Shown in pieces: positions 32,747 to 41,970 of a stretch of DNA of 64,000 nt. The position numbers were made by a program, and so were the translations under genes. Source of the stretch: Leptospira sp. (lineage in GTDB: Bacteria; Spirochaetota; Leptospiria; Leptospirales; Leptospiraceae); NCBI GenBank assembly GCA_027531445.1, contig JAPZRK010000002.1:1-64000 (forward strand). Reading direction: 5' to 3'. The first letter of the stretch is position 1. Every line of letters starts with the position of its first letter. The notes beneath the pieces were generated by a model, which was not told the DNA's origin, searched no databases, and worked only from the letters and a program-made list of their open reading frames with translations.

Positions 32747-35176
32747 CTATTCCCTTACGAAGGAAAGGCGTCCTTTTTCGGGTAACAAGTTTTTCTCAGC
32801 AACCTCGGCAGAAAGTGAATCTAAATTAGGCGAAAGTTGGATTTTCCATTTCCCTTTTTCTTCCAACAAGTTTGAATCAATGATATAGTTGCCTCTGAAA
32901 AATTCTTGGTTATTCCATCTGAGCACAAAACCATCGTCACCGTCCGATTGGATTTCTAGCTTTATCGGTTTTACGGAAGACTTCCCATCCCAATACATTG
33001 CTGTCCACGGTCCCATAAACTTCGTAATTGTGGATTCACCAAAAGCTCTTACTTTTTTGGTGTCACGAACTGGTTCGTTCAAAAGAGTAATCACTGGTTT
33101 TGAAGCTAAACTTTCTTCTTTACTAACTTCCTTTGATCGAATGGATAAGAAAAAGAATTGATTTAACTCGGGTAATGTGACTGTATATTGATTCAATTTT
33201 CCATCAACTGAAGCAACGCTTTTCCATTTGGAATCTTTACTTTTGCGTAAAAAGATAGAATGTTTTTCATACTTTGTAAGGCTTTTCCAACTGATTGTTA
33301 CTTCTCGTTTGCTTAAATTCTCTATAACTCGGTCAATCTCGACAGTTGAGCTCAAATCACCTCGTTTCGCAATCAATGGAGCATATCCTCGTTCTATCTC
33401 AGAAGGCAGAGAATATGATTGGTCTTCATATTTTGAGATTACCGAATACAGGTAATCCGGATCTTTTAAATTTGTATCCGTATAACGAGTGTCTTTTGTT
33501 TCAGTGAGTTTTTCCCAATCATTTTCTCCCTTTGGAGACCTAAATATTAAATAAGACTCCGCATTCGGCGATGGCTCCCAGGATAAAACGATTTTATGAT
33601 TGTATTCACCTTTAGTTGCATACAATCTTGTGGGTTTTAGTTTTACAGTTTGTAGAGGATCAAGATAACCTTGCGCATAGGAACTTCCGTCTCCCATAAT
33701 TCCTTTTTTGTTGGGGAAAACTCGATAGATTTCGGAATCGCCATTTCGATTTGCTTTAAAGTCTGTAAAGGTTGGTTTGTCCGATTTTCCTAAGTATCTA
33801 AAAATTTTTGAGGATGTGTTCCATTTGTAAACAGAATAGGAATCTGCTGTTAAGTGTTGGTCCCAGTAGAGAACGATTCTATCATTGAATTTGCCTATAC
33901 TGGCTTCTAGATTTGTAACCGGCAAAACTTCGGTGATTTTTGTTTCTTCGGACGCATATCCTTCGTTTGATTCTGGTGAAGGAGTCGAAATTTGTAACTC
34001 ATCAACACTGGCTATCCGATATGTATAAGCTAAATTACTTTGGACGCCTGTATCTTCATAGGTGTGTTGTTTTGCGAGACCTATAAGTTTATACTTTGTC
34101 TCATCTTTTCTTTTGCGATAAATCTCGTAACCGATTGCTTGGTCTATTTTTGACCAAATGAGTCGAATTCTATCTTTGAATTCCCCTTTTGATGCAAAAA
34201 TTTCTGTAGGTGCGGGCAGTCCTTCGTTACCTTTTGATTGTTTTGTTAACAATTCAGCAATTTGTGCTTCTGAAGTTAATATTTTTTCTAATCCGGTAGT
34301 TGCAATGAAGGCAGAACGTGTGAGAGTTTGAAAACTTGTATAATCAATCCACGCATATCCATCGTCTCCCCAATTTTTACCCCATGAATTCCAGACAAAA
34401 AATGCATGTTTGCTATCGTCATATCCGAGTATAATGAGAGATTGGGCACCTCTAACTTCACCTTCAAATTTAGAATAAACGCCTTTGCCACTCCAAGATA
34501 AAAAATTATCATAAGCAAGAAAACTGATTAGAACAGGGTTTCTTAGAGAGAGCGCATATTTAACAGATATTAGATCGGTCGGGTCTAATTTGTATATCTG
34601 AGAAATCCGAGTTTTCCTTCCTTTTTCGATTTGGTTTGCCCCCGGTTTGTTTCTGAATTGAGCGGGATTGTAATTCATTTCAGAAAGTGTGATTGCCCCC
34701 CGACTTTGCGCAAGCACGAGAGCCTCGAGTAAAGAAGCACCTGAATCTCTTCCAAGGATCAGCTGGTTATAGATATAAGCGGGAGAGTAGAAGATCGATT
34801 TACCATTTGGTGAATCAGGGGAAATTTTTGATAAATTGTCTAGTTTCAGCCGTTCTGCTTCAAAAAAGGAAATGAGACCATAAGCCACCGCAAAACCAGT
34901 ACTACTTCTTTGGCTCCCTTGATCCCAAGGTTGTGGAAAGGATTCTGCAAAATTCACTTCCTCTTTGAATGAAAAATCTGGATTGGCCACAAACCTAGGT
35001 AGGCTTTCGTAGAGCTCAAATGGATCTGAGAGTAAGCCAGGTAGGAACTTGATAGAATTAATTTCTGTATCGCCTTTGATTGGGCGAGAAAGGAAACTTA
35101 CGAATAAAGTGAGAATCAGTGACAAAACGCTAAAGATTGCGATTTTGTTACGCTTGCGGCCGGGATCGATTTGCAT
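32747..35176 (-). CDS. papain-fold (C1A-like) protein with fibronectin type III repeats; catalytic Cys and His lost
   Basis: 809 aa from ATG 35176 (GGAGAAAGGTAG-type site upstream); a longer frame to 35269 lacks support. A membrane anchor or signal (about 11-30) is followed by a papain-like domain: QPWDQGSQRSSTGFAVAYG aligns with the family's Q-G-x-C-G-S-C-W-A-F block, and SLIILGYDDS... WNSWGKNWGDDGYAWI with the His and Asn blocks. The oxyanion Gln 86 and Asn 263 are kept, but the nucleophile Cys is Ser 92 and the His is Gln 245. About four fibronectin type III-like repeats follow from about residue 320, then a C-terminal beta domain. It is exported and probably works as a binding scaffold rather than a protease. 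Confidence 0.72.
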   Translation of the reverse strand: MQIDPGRKRNKIAIFSVLSLILTLFVSFLSRPIKGDTEINSIKFLPGLLSDPFELYESLPRFVANPDFSFKEEVNFAESFPQPWDQGSQRSSTGFAVAYGLISFFEAERLKLDNLSKISPDSPNGKSIFYSPAYIYNQLILGRDSGASLLEALVLAQSRGAITLSEMNYNPAQFRNKPGANQIEKGRKTRISQIYKLDPTDLISVKYALSLRNPVLISFLAYDNFLSWSGKGVYSKFEGEVRGAQSLIILGYDDSKHAFFVWNSWGKNWGDDGYAWIDYTSFQTLTRSAFIATTGLEKILTSEAQIAELLTKQSKGNEGLPAPTEIFASKGEFKDRIRLIWSKIDQAIGYEIYRKRKDETKYKLIGLAKQHTYEDTGVQSNLAYTYRIASVDELQISTPSPESNEGYASEETKITEVLPVTNLEASIGKFNDRIVLYWDQHLTADSYSVYKWNTSSKIFRYLGKSDKPTFTDFKANRNGDSEIYRVFPNKKGIMGDGSSYAQGYLDPLQTVKLKPTRLYATKGEYNHKIVLSWEPSPNAESYLIFRSPKGENDWEKLTETKDTRYTDTNLKDPDYLYSVISKYEDQSYSLPSEIERGYAPLIAKRGDLSSTVEIDRVIENLSKREVTISWKSLTKYEKHSIFLRKSKDSKWKSVASVDGKLNQYTVTLPELNQFFFLSIRSKEVSKEESLASKPVITLLNEPVRDTKKVRAFGESTITKFMGPWTAMYWDGKSSVKPIKLEIQSDGDDGFVLRWNNQEFFRGNYIIDSNLLEEKGKWKIQLSPNLDSLSAEVAEKNLLPEKGRLSFVRE

Positions 35177-35290
35177 GGATTTCTCTACCTTTCTCCCAGT
35201 TTTTGTGATTCTATCGCAATAAAAAGTATTTTTTTCGGTAGAAAGGCTCAAATTGACCATAGCAAACAAAGTGATGAAAGGACTGGTTTT

Positions 35291-37138
35291 ATGAATCTAA
35301 AGAAATTTTTAGGCATCCCATTTTTTTTGCTAGGTGTTGCACTTGTTTCTTACTACTCGATCAAGGCTTGGGAGATATTCCTTACACAATGCCCGAATCA
35401 TGATTTTTTGTCCTGGGATGAAAATATAAGGCTTTCTACAGTTCTTGATCAGTCCGTTGACTTACGGGACGGAAATTATTGGAACGGAATCCTTCCATTT
35501 TTTGAATCTCCCACTTGGCCACCACTTCGTTCTTTCACAACATTCTTATCGTTATATATTCCTACTGATTGGCCCATTACTTACCGTGATTCTTTTCAGG
35601 GTTTATTTTTTCTCATCTTACTTTTTCCTACTTTGTATGTTGTCATAACAAAAGTTACTCATTCTCATTTTTGGGGATCTGTTTTTGCATTCTTTACATT
35701 CGTTATGTGTATACAGACTTCCGAAATTCCAGTATATTCACTTACCTCGATGCTTGAAACTCAATCAATGTTCTTTTTACTTTTGTGCGGTTACACTTTA
35801 TTTCGATTGTATGATGAGGATAATGCCGGTGAAATTTCTCGAACTTCAAAATATTTAGTCACTCTGTCTTTATTTGGGTTCTTCTTCACAAAGTATCCAT
35901 ATGGCATCCTTTTTTTTATGGCATGTATTTTTTACGAAATCTTTCGATCTACGGAAAAGTATAAACAAGTGGGTTTGTATCTTTACAAAGATTATGCGAA
36001 AGGTTTTAGACTTATTTACCTTATTTTTGTAATCGCCATGATCTTATCTTTACCCATATTGCGAGTGGTAACAAACATTAATTTGAACCAAAGGACATTT
36101 AAGACCTTTATGTATTATATCTCTTTGGTTTTGTTTATAGATTTTTCTATCTATATTTATCGAAATAGAGAGAAAGTCCTCCAGGTTTTCCCAAAGACTT
36201 TGTCTGTGCTTTGGGTATATGCAATCTTTCCAGCATTCTTTTGGTTATTTGCCAATCCTGATAGAGTGAATGCACTTATAGACGCACAGTTGATCGTAAA
36301 TCAATACACTCGAAGTTTTTTCTTAACGCTTTGGACAGAACCTGGAATCGATCCTAAAGTTCCAGGTATCTTTGATTTTGTGTGGGGGTTTCGTCTGCTC
36401 TTCGTTTTGGCAGTGGTTTCCATCTTTTATTTTCTAATCCGAAAGCATGAGTCATTTGCCTCCAAACGAAAGGATCCACTTCTCGCGGCGACCATTGTTA
36501 TTTTTCTGGAACTTTTGATTTTAGAGCTGACTACAGGGAACAAACAACCGAGACATGTGTTACAATTTGTACCATCCATAGGCTTTTTGTGTAGCGTGTG
36601 GATCTTGAGATTTGCGCAGTTCGCGGAGTACCGTTATCAAAAAAATATCGCATATTCAATTATTCTAATTTCTATGATTTTGTTAGGATGGAATTTGTTT
36701 GATAAACAAGGTCTACTCACTGATTCCTTTTTTACGGAAAAAACTTTCTGTTATCGCGGCAAAAACGCTGGAGATTTTCAGCCGGCTAGAGAGATCGCAG
36801 AACAAATTGATCCAACTAAAAGATATATCCTTTTAAATGCATTCCATGATACCGCAAAATATGAAACAAGAGGTAGAGTCATTGCCTCTGATTTTGATCT
36901 TGCGATGAAGTTAAAAACTTTCAAGTTAGGAGCTGTGCGTAATGATCATCGCTTCCGTTGGAAAGATTGGTCTAGTTTTGATTCGATTTTATTATTAAGC
37001 GATACTTGTCCGGATACTTTTATCGAAGAGAAGTTTGAAGCTCGCTCAAAACTACTTAATGCCAAATCAAGTCTCATAAGCACTTACCGTGAAAGTTCAG
37101 GCATTGCATGTTTACAAGAGTATCAAATTCTAAAATAA
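35291..37138 (+). CDS. polytopic membrane protein, GT-C glycosyltransferase-like
   Basis: 615 aa from ATG 35291. About ten or more membrane helices cover most of the protein, with a first helix at about 6-24. A loop after the first helix carries WDENIRLSTVLDQ, which resembles the acidic D-E region of GT-C enzymes such as those that use polyprenyl-phosphate sugars (ArnT/PMT superfamily). The last 100 residues are soluble (DFQPAREIAEQIDPTKRYILL...). The call is based on topology and the acidic loop only. It is divergent from the papain-like gene, sharing a 114-base promoter region. Confidence 0.6.
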   Translation: MNLKKFLGIPFFLLGVALVSYYSIKAWEIFLTQCPNHDFLSWDENIRLSTVLDQSVDLRDGNYWNGILPFFESPTWPPLRSFTTFLSLYIPTDWPITYRDSFQGLFFLILLFPTLYVVITKVTHSHFWGSVFAFFTFVMCIQTSEIPVYSLTSMLETQSMFFLLLCGYTLFRLYDEDNAGEISRTSKYLVTLSLFGFFFTKYPYGILFFMACIFYEIFRSTEKYKQVGLYLYKDYAKGFRLIYLIFVIAMILSLPILRVVTNINLNQRTFKTFMYYISLVLFIDFSIYIYRNREKVLQVFPKTLSVLWVYAIFPAFFWLFANPDRVNALIDAQLIVNQYTRSFFLTLWTEPGIDPKVPGIFDFVWGFRLLFVLAVVSIFYFLIRKHESFASKRKDPLLAATIVIFLELLILELTTGNKQPRHVLQFVPSIGFLCSVWILRFAQFAEYRYQKNIAYSIILISMILLGWNLFDKQGLLTDSFFTEKTFCYRGKNAGDFQPAREIAEQIDPTKRYILLNAFHDTAKYETRGRVIASDFDLAMKLKTFKLGAVRNDHRFRWKDWSSFDSILLLSDTCPDTFIEEKFEARSKLLNAKSSLISTYRESSGIACLQEYQILK

Positions 37139-37178
37139 GCTTGTATTTTTTGATTGGGTTTGTTATATCTTGACTGCA

Positions 37179-37538
37179 ATGTCACACGAAAAGCGAATTT
37201 ATAAACGTATTAACGAAAAGGTGCAGCTCAGTTACAGAGTGATCCAAGTGGGTGCTGGCCAGCTTTACATTCCCAAAGATCGCGGTGAAGGAGAATCTCA
37301 AGATCTCTCTGAAGGTGGACTTCTCTTTAAGACAACCGAGCCTATCCCTCTTGGAACTCGGTTAGAAGTAGAGCTCCGGTTCCCTGATGTGAAGTATATT
37401 CTCTATCCTAAAGCGAAGGTTGTGCGCCTGGAAGAATTCAACGACGGAGAATTCTATGAAGTAGGTCTCGAGTTCAATCAGCTTTTTGAAAATGACAAAG
37501 AACTCATAATCGAGCATATTCAAAAGTATGGTGGTTAG
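37179..37538 (+). CDS. PilZ-domain protein
   Basis: 119 aa from ATG 37179 (an in-frame TTG at 37170 would add three residues). The N terminus has EKRIYKRINEKVQLSYRVI, corresponding to the RxxxR motif of PilZ, and SQDLSEGGLLFKTTEPIPLGTRLEVELRFP corresponds to the (D/N)xSxxG motif. Both cyclic-di-GMP contact motifs are present, so it likely binds c-di-GMP and regulates motility, exopolysaccharide or adhesion. It is a single-domain protein and its partner is unknown. It converges with the MFS gene within eight bases. Confidence 0.9.
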   Translation: MSHEKRIYKRINEKVQLSYRVIQVGAGQLYIPKDRGEGESQDLSEGGLLFKTTEPIPLGTRLEVELRFPDVKYILYPKAKVVRLEEFNDGEFYEVGLEFNQLFENDKELIIEHIQKYGG

Positions 37539-37546
37539 TTGACCAA

Positions 37547-38743
37547 TTAACTGAATCCTTTCTTTTTCGATTTCATATAAACTACAACGGTCACCGCGGA
37601 CATTAATAAAAACGGTATTGCGACGAGATTCAGACCAAACCATCCAACTTTACTTTCCAAATAAGCTGAACTATATGTTGAAACAGTTGCAAGCATATAC
37701 ACACATGAGTCATTGATTGCCTGGATCATATTTTTTTCTGAAGGATGATACTGATCAACTAACATATTCGTTCCGCCAACATACATAAAATTCCAACCAA
37801 CCCCAAGTAGGATCAGAGCCACGGCAAAGGGTAAAAAATTCGTTCCTTGTAAGGCGGCAAACACTTCTGCCAACATAACTAGTATTCCAACTAATATTAA
37901 TTTGGATTGGCCCAATTTTTTGACCAAAAAACCAGAAAAGAAAGATGGGATGTACATTCCTAATACATGCCATTGCAATACAAGAGTCGAAGAATGCATA
38001 TGATGGCCATGTGATTTCATCGCGACTGGAGCGGCTGACATGAGCATCACCATAAGACCAAAGGCAAAGCCACTAGAAATAATGGCACTCCATAAACCAG
38101 GATTTTTAATATGGTAAGAAAATGGCCGCGCTGTCGCTTCGTTAGTAGATGATGCCACTTCCTTTTCGATATCTTTATTGATTTGCGGAAGCAAAGTGAT
38201 TAGTACAAATTGAACAGAAAGAGCAAACGATAAAATTATAAAACATCCTAGATAGATTTGATCGCGAAAAAGATCTTTTCCATACAAACCTGCCATAGGA
38301 CCCAAAAAAGCGGCCGGTATTCCGGCAATTAAAATCCAAGATAATGCACTTGCTCGATCTTTGTGTGGAACACTTTCCATCGCTGAAAATCTTAAGTATT
38401 GCATAAAGGACTGATGAAACCCAAAGAATAAATGCCCGGATGTATACAAATAAAAGTTATGTGAAAATAAACCATATGATGCACATAATGCACCAAAAAT
38501 ACCAATAGAAGTTCCGAGTAATAAACCTGGCTTTCTACCTAACTTTCGCATGATAAATGCCGCCGGGAAAAGTCCAATAAAAGTTCCGAAAATAACAAGT
38601 GATAGTGGAAGAGAAGCTGAGGTTGGAGAGTCTGACAGAGTTTGTCCGGCAAGTATGGAGACAGCCATGATCATGACTCCGCCAATTTGAAAAACAGTTT
38701 GGGTGAGAGAAAAGAGACCTAGTTTTGCAAATTTATCTTTCAT
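37547..38743 (-). CDS. MFS transporter in the methylmalonyl-CoA mutase operon
   Basis: 398 aa with about twelve membrane helices and a typical MFS pattern (FIMRKLGRKPGLLLGTSIG between helices 2 and 3). The substrate is unknown. The ATG overlaps the stop of meaB by 11 bases, so it is the last gene of the mutA-mutB-meaB operon. A His-rich stretch (KSHGHHMHSS) lies in a loop, which might reflect metal or pH sensing, but is not diagnostic. The co-expression suggests transport of a metabolite tied to propionate or branched-chain catabolism. Confidence 0.82.
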   Translation of the reverse strand: MKDKFAKLGLFSLTQTVFQIGGVMIMAVSILAGQTLSDSPTSASLPLSLVIFGTFIGLFPAAFIMRKLGRKPGLLLGTSIGIFGALCASYGLFSHNFYLYTSGHLFFGFHQSFMQYLRFSAMESVPHKDRASALSWILIAGIPAAFLGPMAGLYGKDLFRDQIYLGCFIILSFALSVQFVLITLLPQINKDIEKEVASSTNEATARPFSYHIKNPGLWSAIISSGFAFGLMVMLMSAAPVAMKSHGHHMHSSTLVLQWHVLGMYIPSFFSGFLVKKLGQSKLILVGILVMLAEVFAALQGTNFLPFAVALILLGVGWNFMYVGGTNMLVDQYHPSEKNMIQAINDSCVYMLATVSTYSSAYLESKVGWFGLNLVAIPFLLMSAVTVVVYMKSKKKGFS

Positions 38744-39842
38744 TAAGGATTGACTTTATCTCTTTTAAAACCGAAGTCTTTCCATTGAATACATTTTCTT
38801 CTGATACTTTTATTTTTTCTTTCATTCCAGTTTTTTCAAAAAATTGTTCTAAGACGGCTTCCTTGAGTGTTTCTTCGAACCATAAGCGCATCTGTTCTTT
38901 ACGGTTGCTATGGAAGTAGCCGTTATCGAGTGTTGTGCTTTTATAATCCAAAATATGTTTCCATATGTCTTCAATACCTTTACCACCGAGTCCACTACAA
39001 GTGATTGCGCGTGGAGTCCACTTGGAATCTGGGGGAGGGAATAGGTGTAAGGCGGACTCATATTCTGCTCTGGCTCTCGTTGCAAAGGGTTCGTTTTTGC
39101 CGTCGGCCTTATTGATGGCGATTAAATCTGCCATTTCCATAATGCCACGTTTGATACCTTGCAACTCATCTCCTGCGCCTGCCAGCATAAGGAGAAGGAA
39201 AAAATCGACCATAGAATGAACCTGGGTTTCACTTTGTCCAACACCCACTGTCTCAATGATAATGACATCAAAGCCCGCCGCCTCACATAGATAAATGGAT
39301 TCTCTGGTTTTTCGAGCGACACCTCCCAGTGATCCACTGCTAGGTGATGGTCTAATAAATGCAGATTCAGATTTTGAAAGTGCTTCCATACGTGTTTTGT
39401 CACCCAGGATACTCCCTTTCGTTCTCTGGGAGCTGGGATCAATAGCAAGAACTGCAACTTTATGACCTTTTTCAATAAGATAGGTTCCAAAACTTTCGAT
39501 AAAAGTAGACTTACCAACACCAGGTACACCCGTAATCCCTATCCGAACACTATTGCCCGTTTTTGGCAAAATGCGTTCTAGTATGGACTGTGCAGAATCA
39601 TTATGATCTTCCCGGTTACTTTCTACAAGAGTAATGGCTTTGGAGAGAAGGGTACGATTGCCAGCAATTACACCTTCTGCAATCGTATTCAAATCTAATT
39701 TTATTCGCCTATTTGATTCTCTTTGTTTGAGAACATAGGGATTGATGGATGGGGCATCCGCAACACCAGGCATCACATTCAAAGCGCTGGGTGCAGATGG
39801 TTCCTCATTTTTTTTTTCGGGATTAAGCGGCTCTCCGTTCAT
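38733..39842 (-). CDS. meaB: methylmalonyl-CoA mutase-associated GTPase MeaB (ArgK)
   Basis: 369 aa. The P-loop GVPGVGKSTFIESFG is followed by AIDPSSQRTKGSILGDKTRM, VGVGQSETQVHSMVDFF and NKADG, the G motifs of the MeaB/ArgK family. MeaB is a G3E-type GTPase that guards methylmalonyl-CoA mutase, gating delivery of adenosylcobalamin and preventing inactivation. The N terminus of about 60 residues is longer than in most members. The start ATG overlaps the mutB stop by 20 bases, so the two are coupled. Confidence 0.93.
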   Translation of the reverse strand: MNGEPLNPEKKNEEPSAPSALNVMPGVADAPSINPYVLKQRESNRRIKLDLNTIAEGVIAGNRTLLSKAITLVESNREDHNDSAQSILERILPKTGNSVRIGITGVPGVGKSTFIESFGTYLIEKGHKVAVLAIDPSSQRTKGSILGDKTRMEALSKSESAFIRPSPSSGSLGGVARKTRESIYLCEAAGFDVIIIETVGVGQSETQVHSMVDFFLLLMLAGAGDELQGIKRGIMEMADLIAINKADGKNEPFATRARAEYESALHLFPPPDSKWTPRAITCSGLGGKGIEDIWKHILDYKSTTLDNGYFHSNRKEQMRLWFEETLKEAVLEQFFEKTGMKEKIKVSEENVFNGKTSVLKEIKSILNER

Positions 39843-41958
39843 TGAGCATAATCGTCAAAATTTGTTTGGCGGCATCTGATATGACAGTACCTGGTCCGAA
39901 GATAGCTGTGGCTCCAGACTTGTACAAAAAGTCATAGTCTTGTGCTGGGATAACACCTCCCACAACCACTAACACATCTTCCGCACCTAATTTTTTGAGT
40001 TCAGCAATTACTTGAGGAACGAGAGTTTTGTGACCTGCGGCAAGTGAAGAAATCCCAAGGATATGGGCATCGTTCTCTACCACTTGTTTTGCGACTTCTG
40101 CAGGAGTTTGGAAAAGTGGCCCGATATCAACGTCAAAGCCCATGTCTGCAAAACTTGTCGAGATCACCTTGGCACCTCGGTCATGTCCATCTTGACCCAT
40201 TTTGGCAACCATAATGCGCGGTCTTCTACCTTCCAATTTGGAGAATTCGTCAGCTAGACCACGCGCTTCAATAAATCCTTTGTCTTCTGAAATTTCTGAA
40301 GAATAAACACCTGAGATAGAACGAATCACCGCTTTGTACCTCCCAAATACTTTTTCCATTGCAAAAGAAATTTCGCCGAGAGACGCGCGTTTGCGTGCCG
40401 CATCAACTGCGAGCTCAAGCAGATTCCCATTTCCAGTTTCCGCACATTTTGTAATGGCATCCAATGCAGAGGTTACTGCTTGGTTGTCTCGTTCGGCTTT
40501 CATTTGATTCAGACGTTTGATCTGTGCCTCTCGAACGGCAGTATTGTCAATATCCAAGATATCGATAGGTGCTTCTTTCCCAAGTCTGTATTTGTTGACG
40601 CCAACGATGACATCCTTGCCGGAATCGATTCGAGCTTGTTTTCGGGCGGCGGCTTCTTCAATTCGCATTTTTGGAATGCCAGTCTCAATTGCTTCTGCCA
40701 TTCCACCTAACTTTTGTACTTCTTCGATAAGAGACCATGCCTTGTGAACAAGATCATGGGTCAATTTTTCGACGAAATGGGAACCGCCCCAAGGATCAAT
40801 CACTCGATGGATATTGGTCTCTTCTTGGAGATAAATCTGTGTGTTTCGTGCAATGCGGGCAGAAAAATCAGTTGGAAGTGCGATCGCTTCGTCTAACGCA
40901 TTCGTATGGAGTGATTGTGTGTGACCGAGAGCGGCGGCAAGTGCTTCAATGCATGTCCTTCCCACATTATTATATGGGTCTTGTTCTGTAAGGGACCAAC
41001 CACTTGTTTGGCAGTGCGTACGAAGTGCCATGGATTTTAAATTTTTGGGTTGGAATTGTTTTACAATCTTTGCCCAAAGAAGTCGGCCTGCACGCATCTT
41101 TGCAATTTCCATAAAGTGGTTCATTCCGATTGCCCAAAAGAAACTTAGTCTTGGTGCAAATTCATCCACACTCAATCCAGATGCAATACCAGTTTTGAGG
41201 TATTCCCAGCCATCTGCTAGTGTATAGGCAAGTTCTAAATCTGCAGTTGCCCCTGCTTCCTGCATATGGTAACCTGAGATAGAGATAGAATTAAATTTGG
41301 GCATATACTTTGAGGTATAACCGAATATATCTGCAATGATTTTCATGGAATGTTTTGGTGGGTAAATGTAGGTATTTCGCACCATAAATTCTTTTAAGAT
41401 GTCATTTTGGATTGTGCCGGCTAATTTGTCTTTGCTGACGCCTTGTTCTTCAGCGGCGACGATATAAAAAGCCATTACAGGGATGACAGCTCCATTCATG
41501 GTCATTGAAACAGACATTTGATCCAGTGGGATCTGATCAAAAAGGATTTTCATATCCAGGACAGAGTCAATGGCAACGCCAGCCTTTCCTACATCCCCAA
41601 CAACTCGGTCGTGATCGGAGTCATAACCTCTATGTGTGGCAAGGTCAAAGGCAACCGAAAGACCTTTTTGTCCTGCAGCGAGGTTGCGTCTATAGAAAGC
41701 ATTGGACTCCTCGGCTGTAGAAAAACCGGCATATTGGCGAACAGTCCAAGGTTTGTTCACATACATGGTAGAATAGGGACCACGTAAGTAAGGGGCAATC
41801 CCTGCCGCGTACCCAAGATGTTCTAGTCCATCTAAATCTTGTGAGGTATAACTCGACTGAATCGGGATACCTTCTGCCGTTTGCCAAAGGGAAGTGGACT
41901 TTGCAGATGGAGTGGGTTTCGGAGATTGGAATGGAATTTTAGAAAAATCAGGTCTCAT
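39823..41958 (-). CDS. mutB: methylmalonyl-CoA mutase large subunit
   Basis: 711 aa. The barrel domain has the family blocks GPYSTMYVNKPWTVRQYAGFSTAEESNAF, DLATHRGYDSD and the substrate-binding SISGYHMQEAGAT. The C-terminal cobalamin-binding domain carries GQDGHDRGAKVI, the DxHxxG motif with His that ligates cobalt, and VVGGVIPAQDYDFL. It converts methylmalonyl-CoA to succinyl-CoA in propionate and odd-chain or branched-chain catabolism. The length is that of a normal large subunit. It lies 12 bases after the small-subunit stop and is followed by meaB. Confidence 0.96.
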   Translation of the reverse strand: MRPDFSKIPFQSPKPTPSAKSTSLWQTAEGIPIQSSYTSQDLDGLEHLGYAAGIAPYLRGPYSTMYVNKPWTVRQYAGFSTAEESNAFYRRNLAAGQKGLSVAFDLATHRGYDSDHDRVVGDVGKAGVAIDSVLDMKILFDQIPLDQMSVSMTMNGAVIPVMAFYIVAAEEQGVSKDKLAGTIQNDILKEFMVRNTYIYPPKHSMKIIADIFGYTSKYMPKFNSISISGYHMQEAGATADLELAYTLADGWEYLKTGIASGLSVDEFAPRLSFFWAIGMNHFMEIAKMRAGRLLWAKIVKQFQPKNLKSMALRTHCQTSGWSLTEQDPYNNVGRTCIEALAAALGHTQSLHTNALDEAIALPTDFSARIARNTQIYLQEETNIHRVIDPWGGSHFVEKLTHDLVHKAWSLIEEVQKLGGMAEAIETGIPKMRIEEAAARKQARIDSGKDVIVGVNKYRLGKEAPIDILDIDNTAVREAQIKRLNQMKAERDNQAVTSALDAITKCAETGNGNLLELAVDAARKRASLGEISFAMEKVFGRYKAVIRSISGVYSSEISEDKGFIEARGLADEFSKLEGRRPRIMVAKMGQDGHDRGAKVISTSFADMGFDVDIGPLFQTPAEVAKQVVENDAHILGISSLAAGHKTLVPQVIAELKKLGAEDVLVVVGGVIPAQDYDFLYKSGATAIFGPGTVISDAAKQILTIMLNERRAA

Positions 41959-41970
41959 TGGATTCAGTCC

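Noticed and set aside
32529..32888. 119-codon plus-strand frame over the small Cys-rich lipoprotein
   Set aside because: The lipoprotein frame has a proper signal peptide and lipobox; this frame crosses its stop into the opposing gene.
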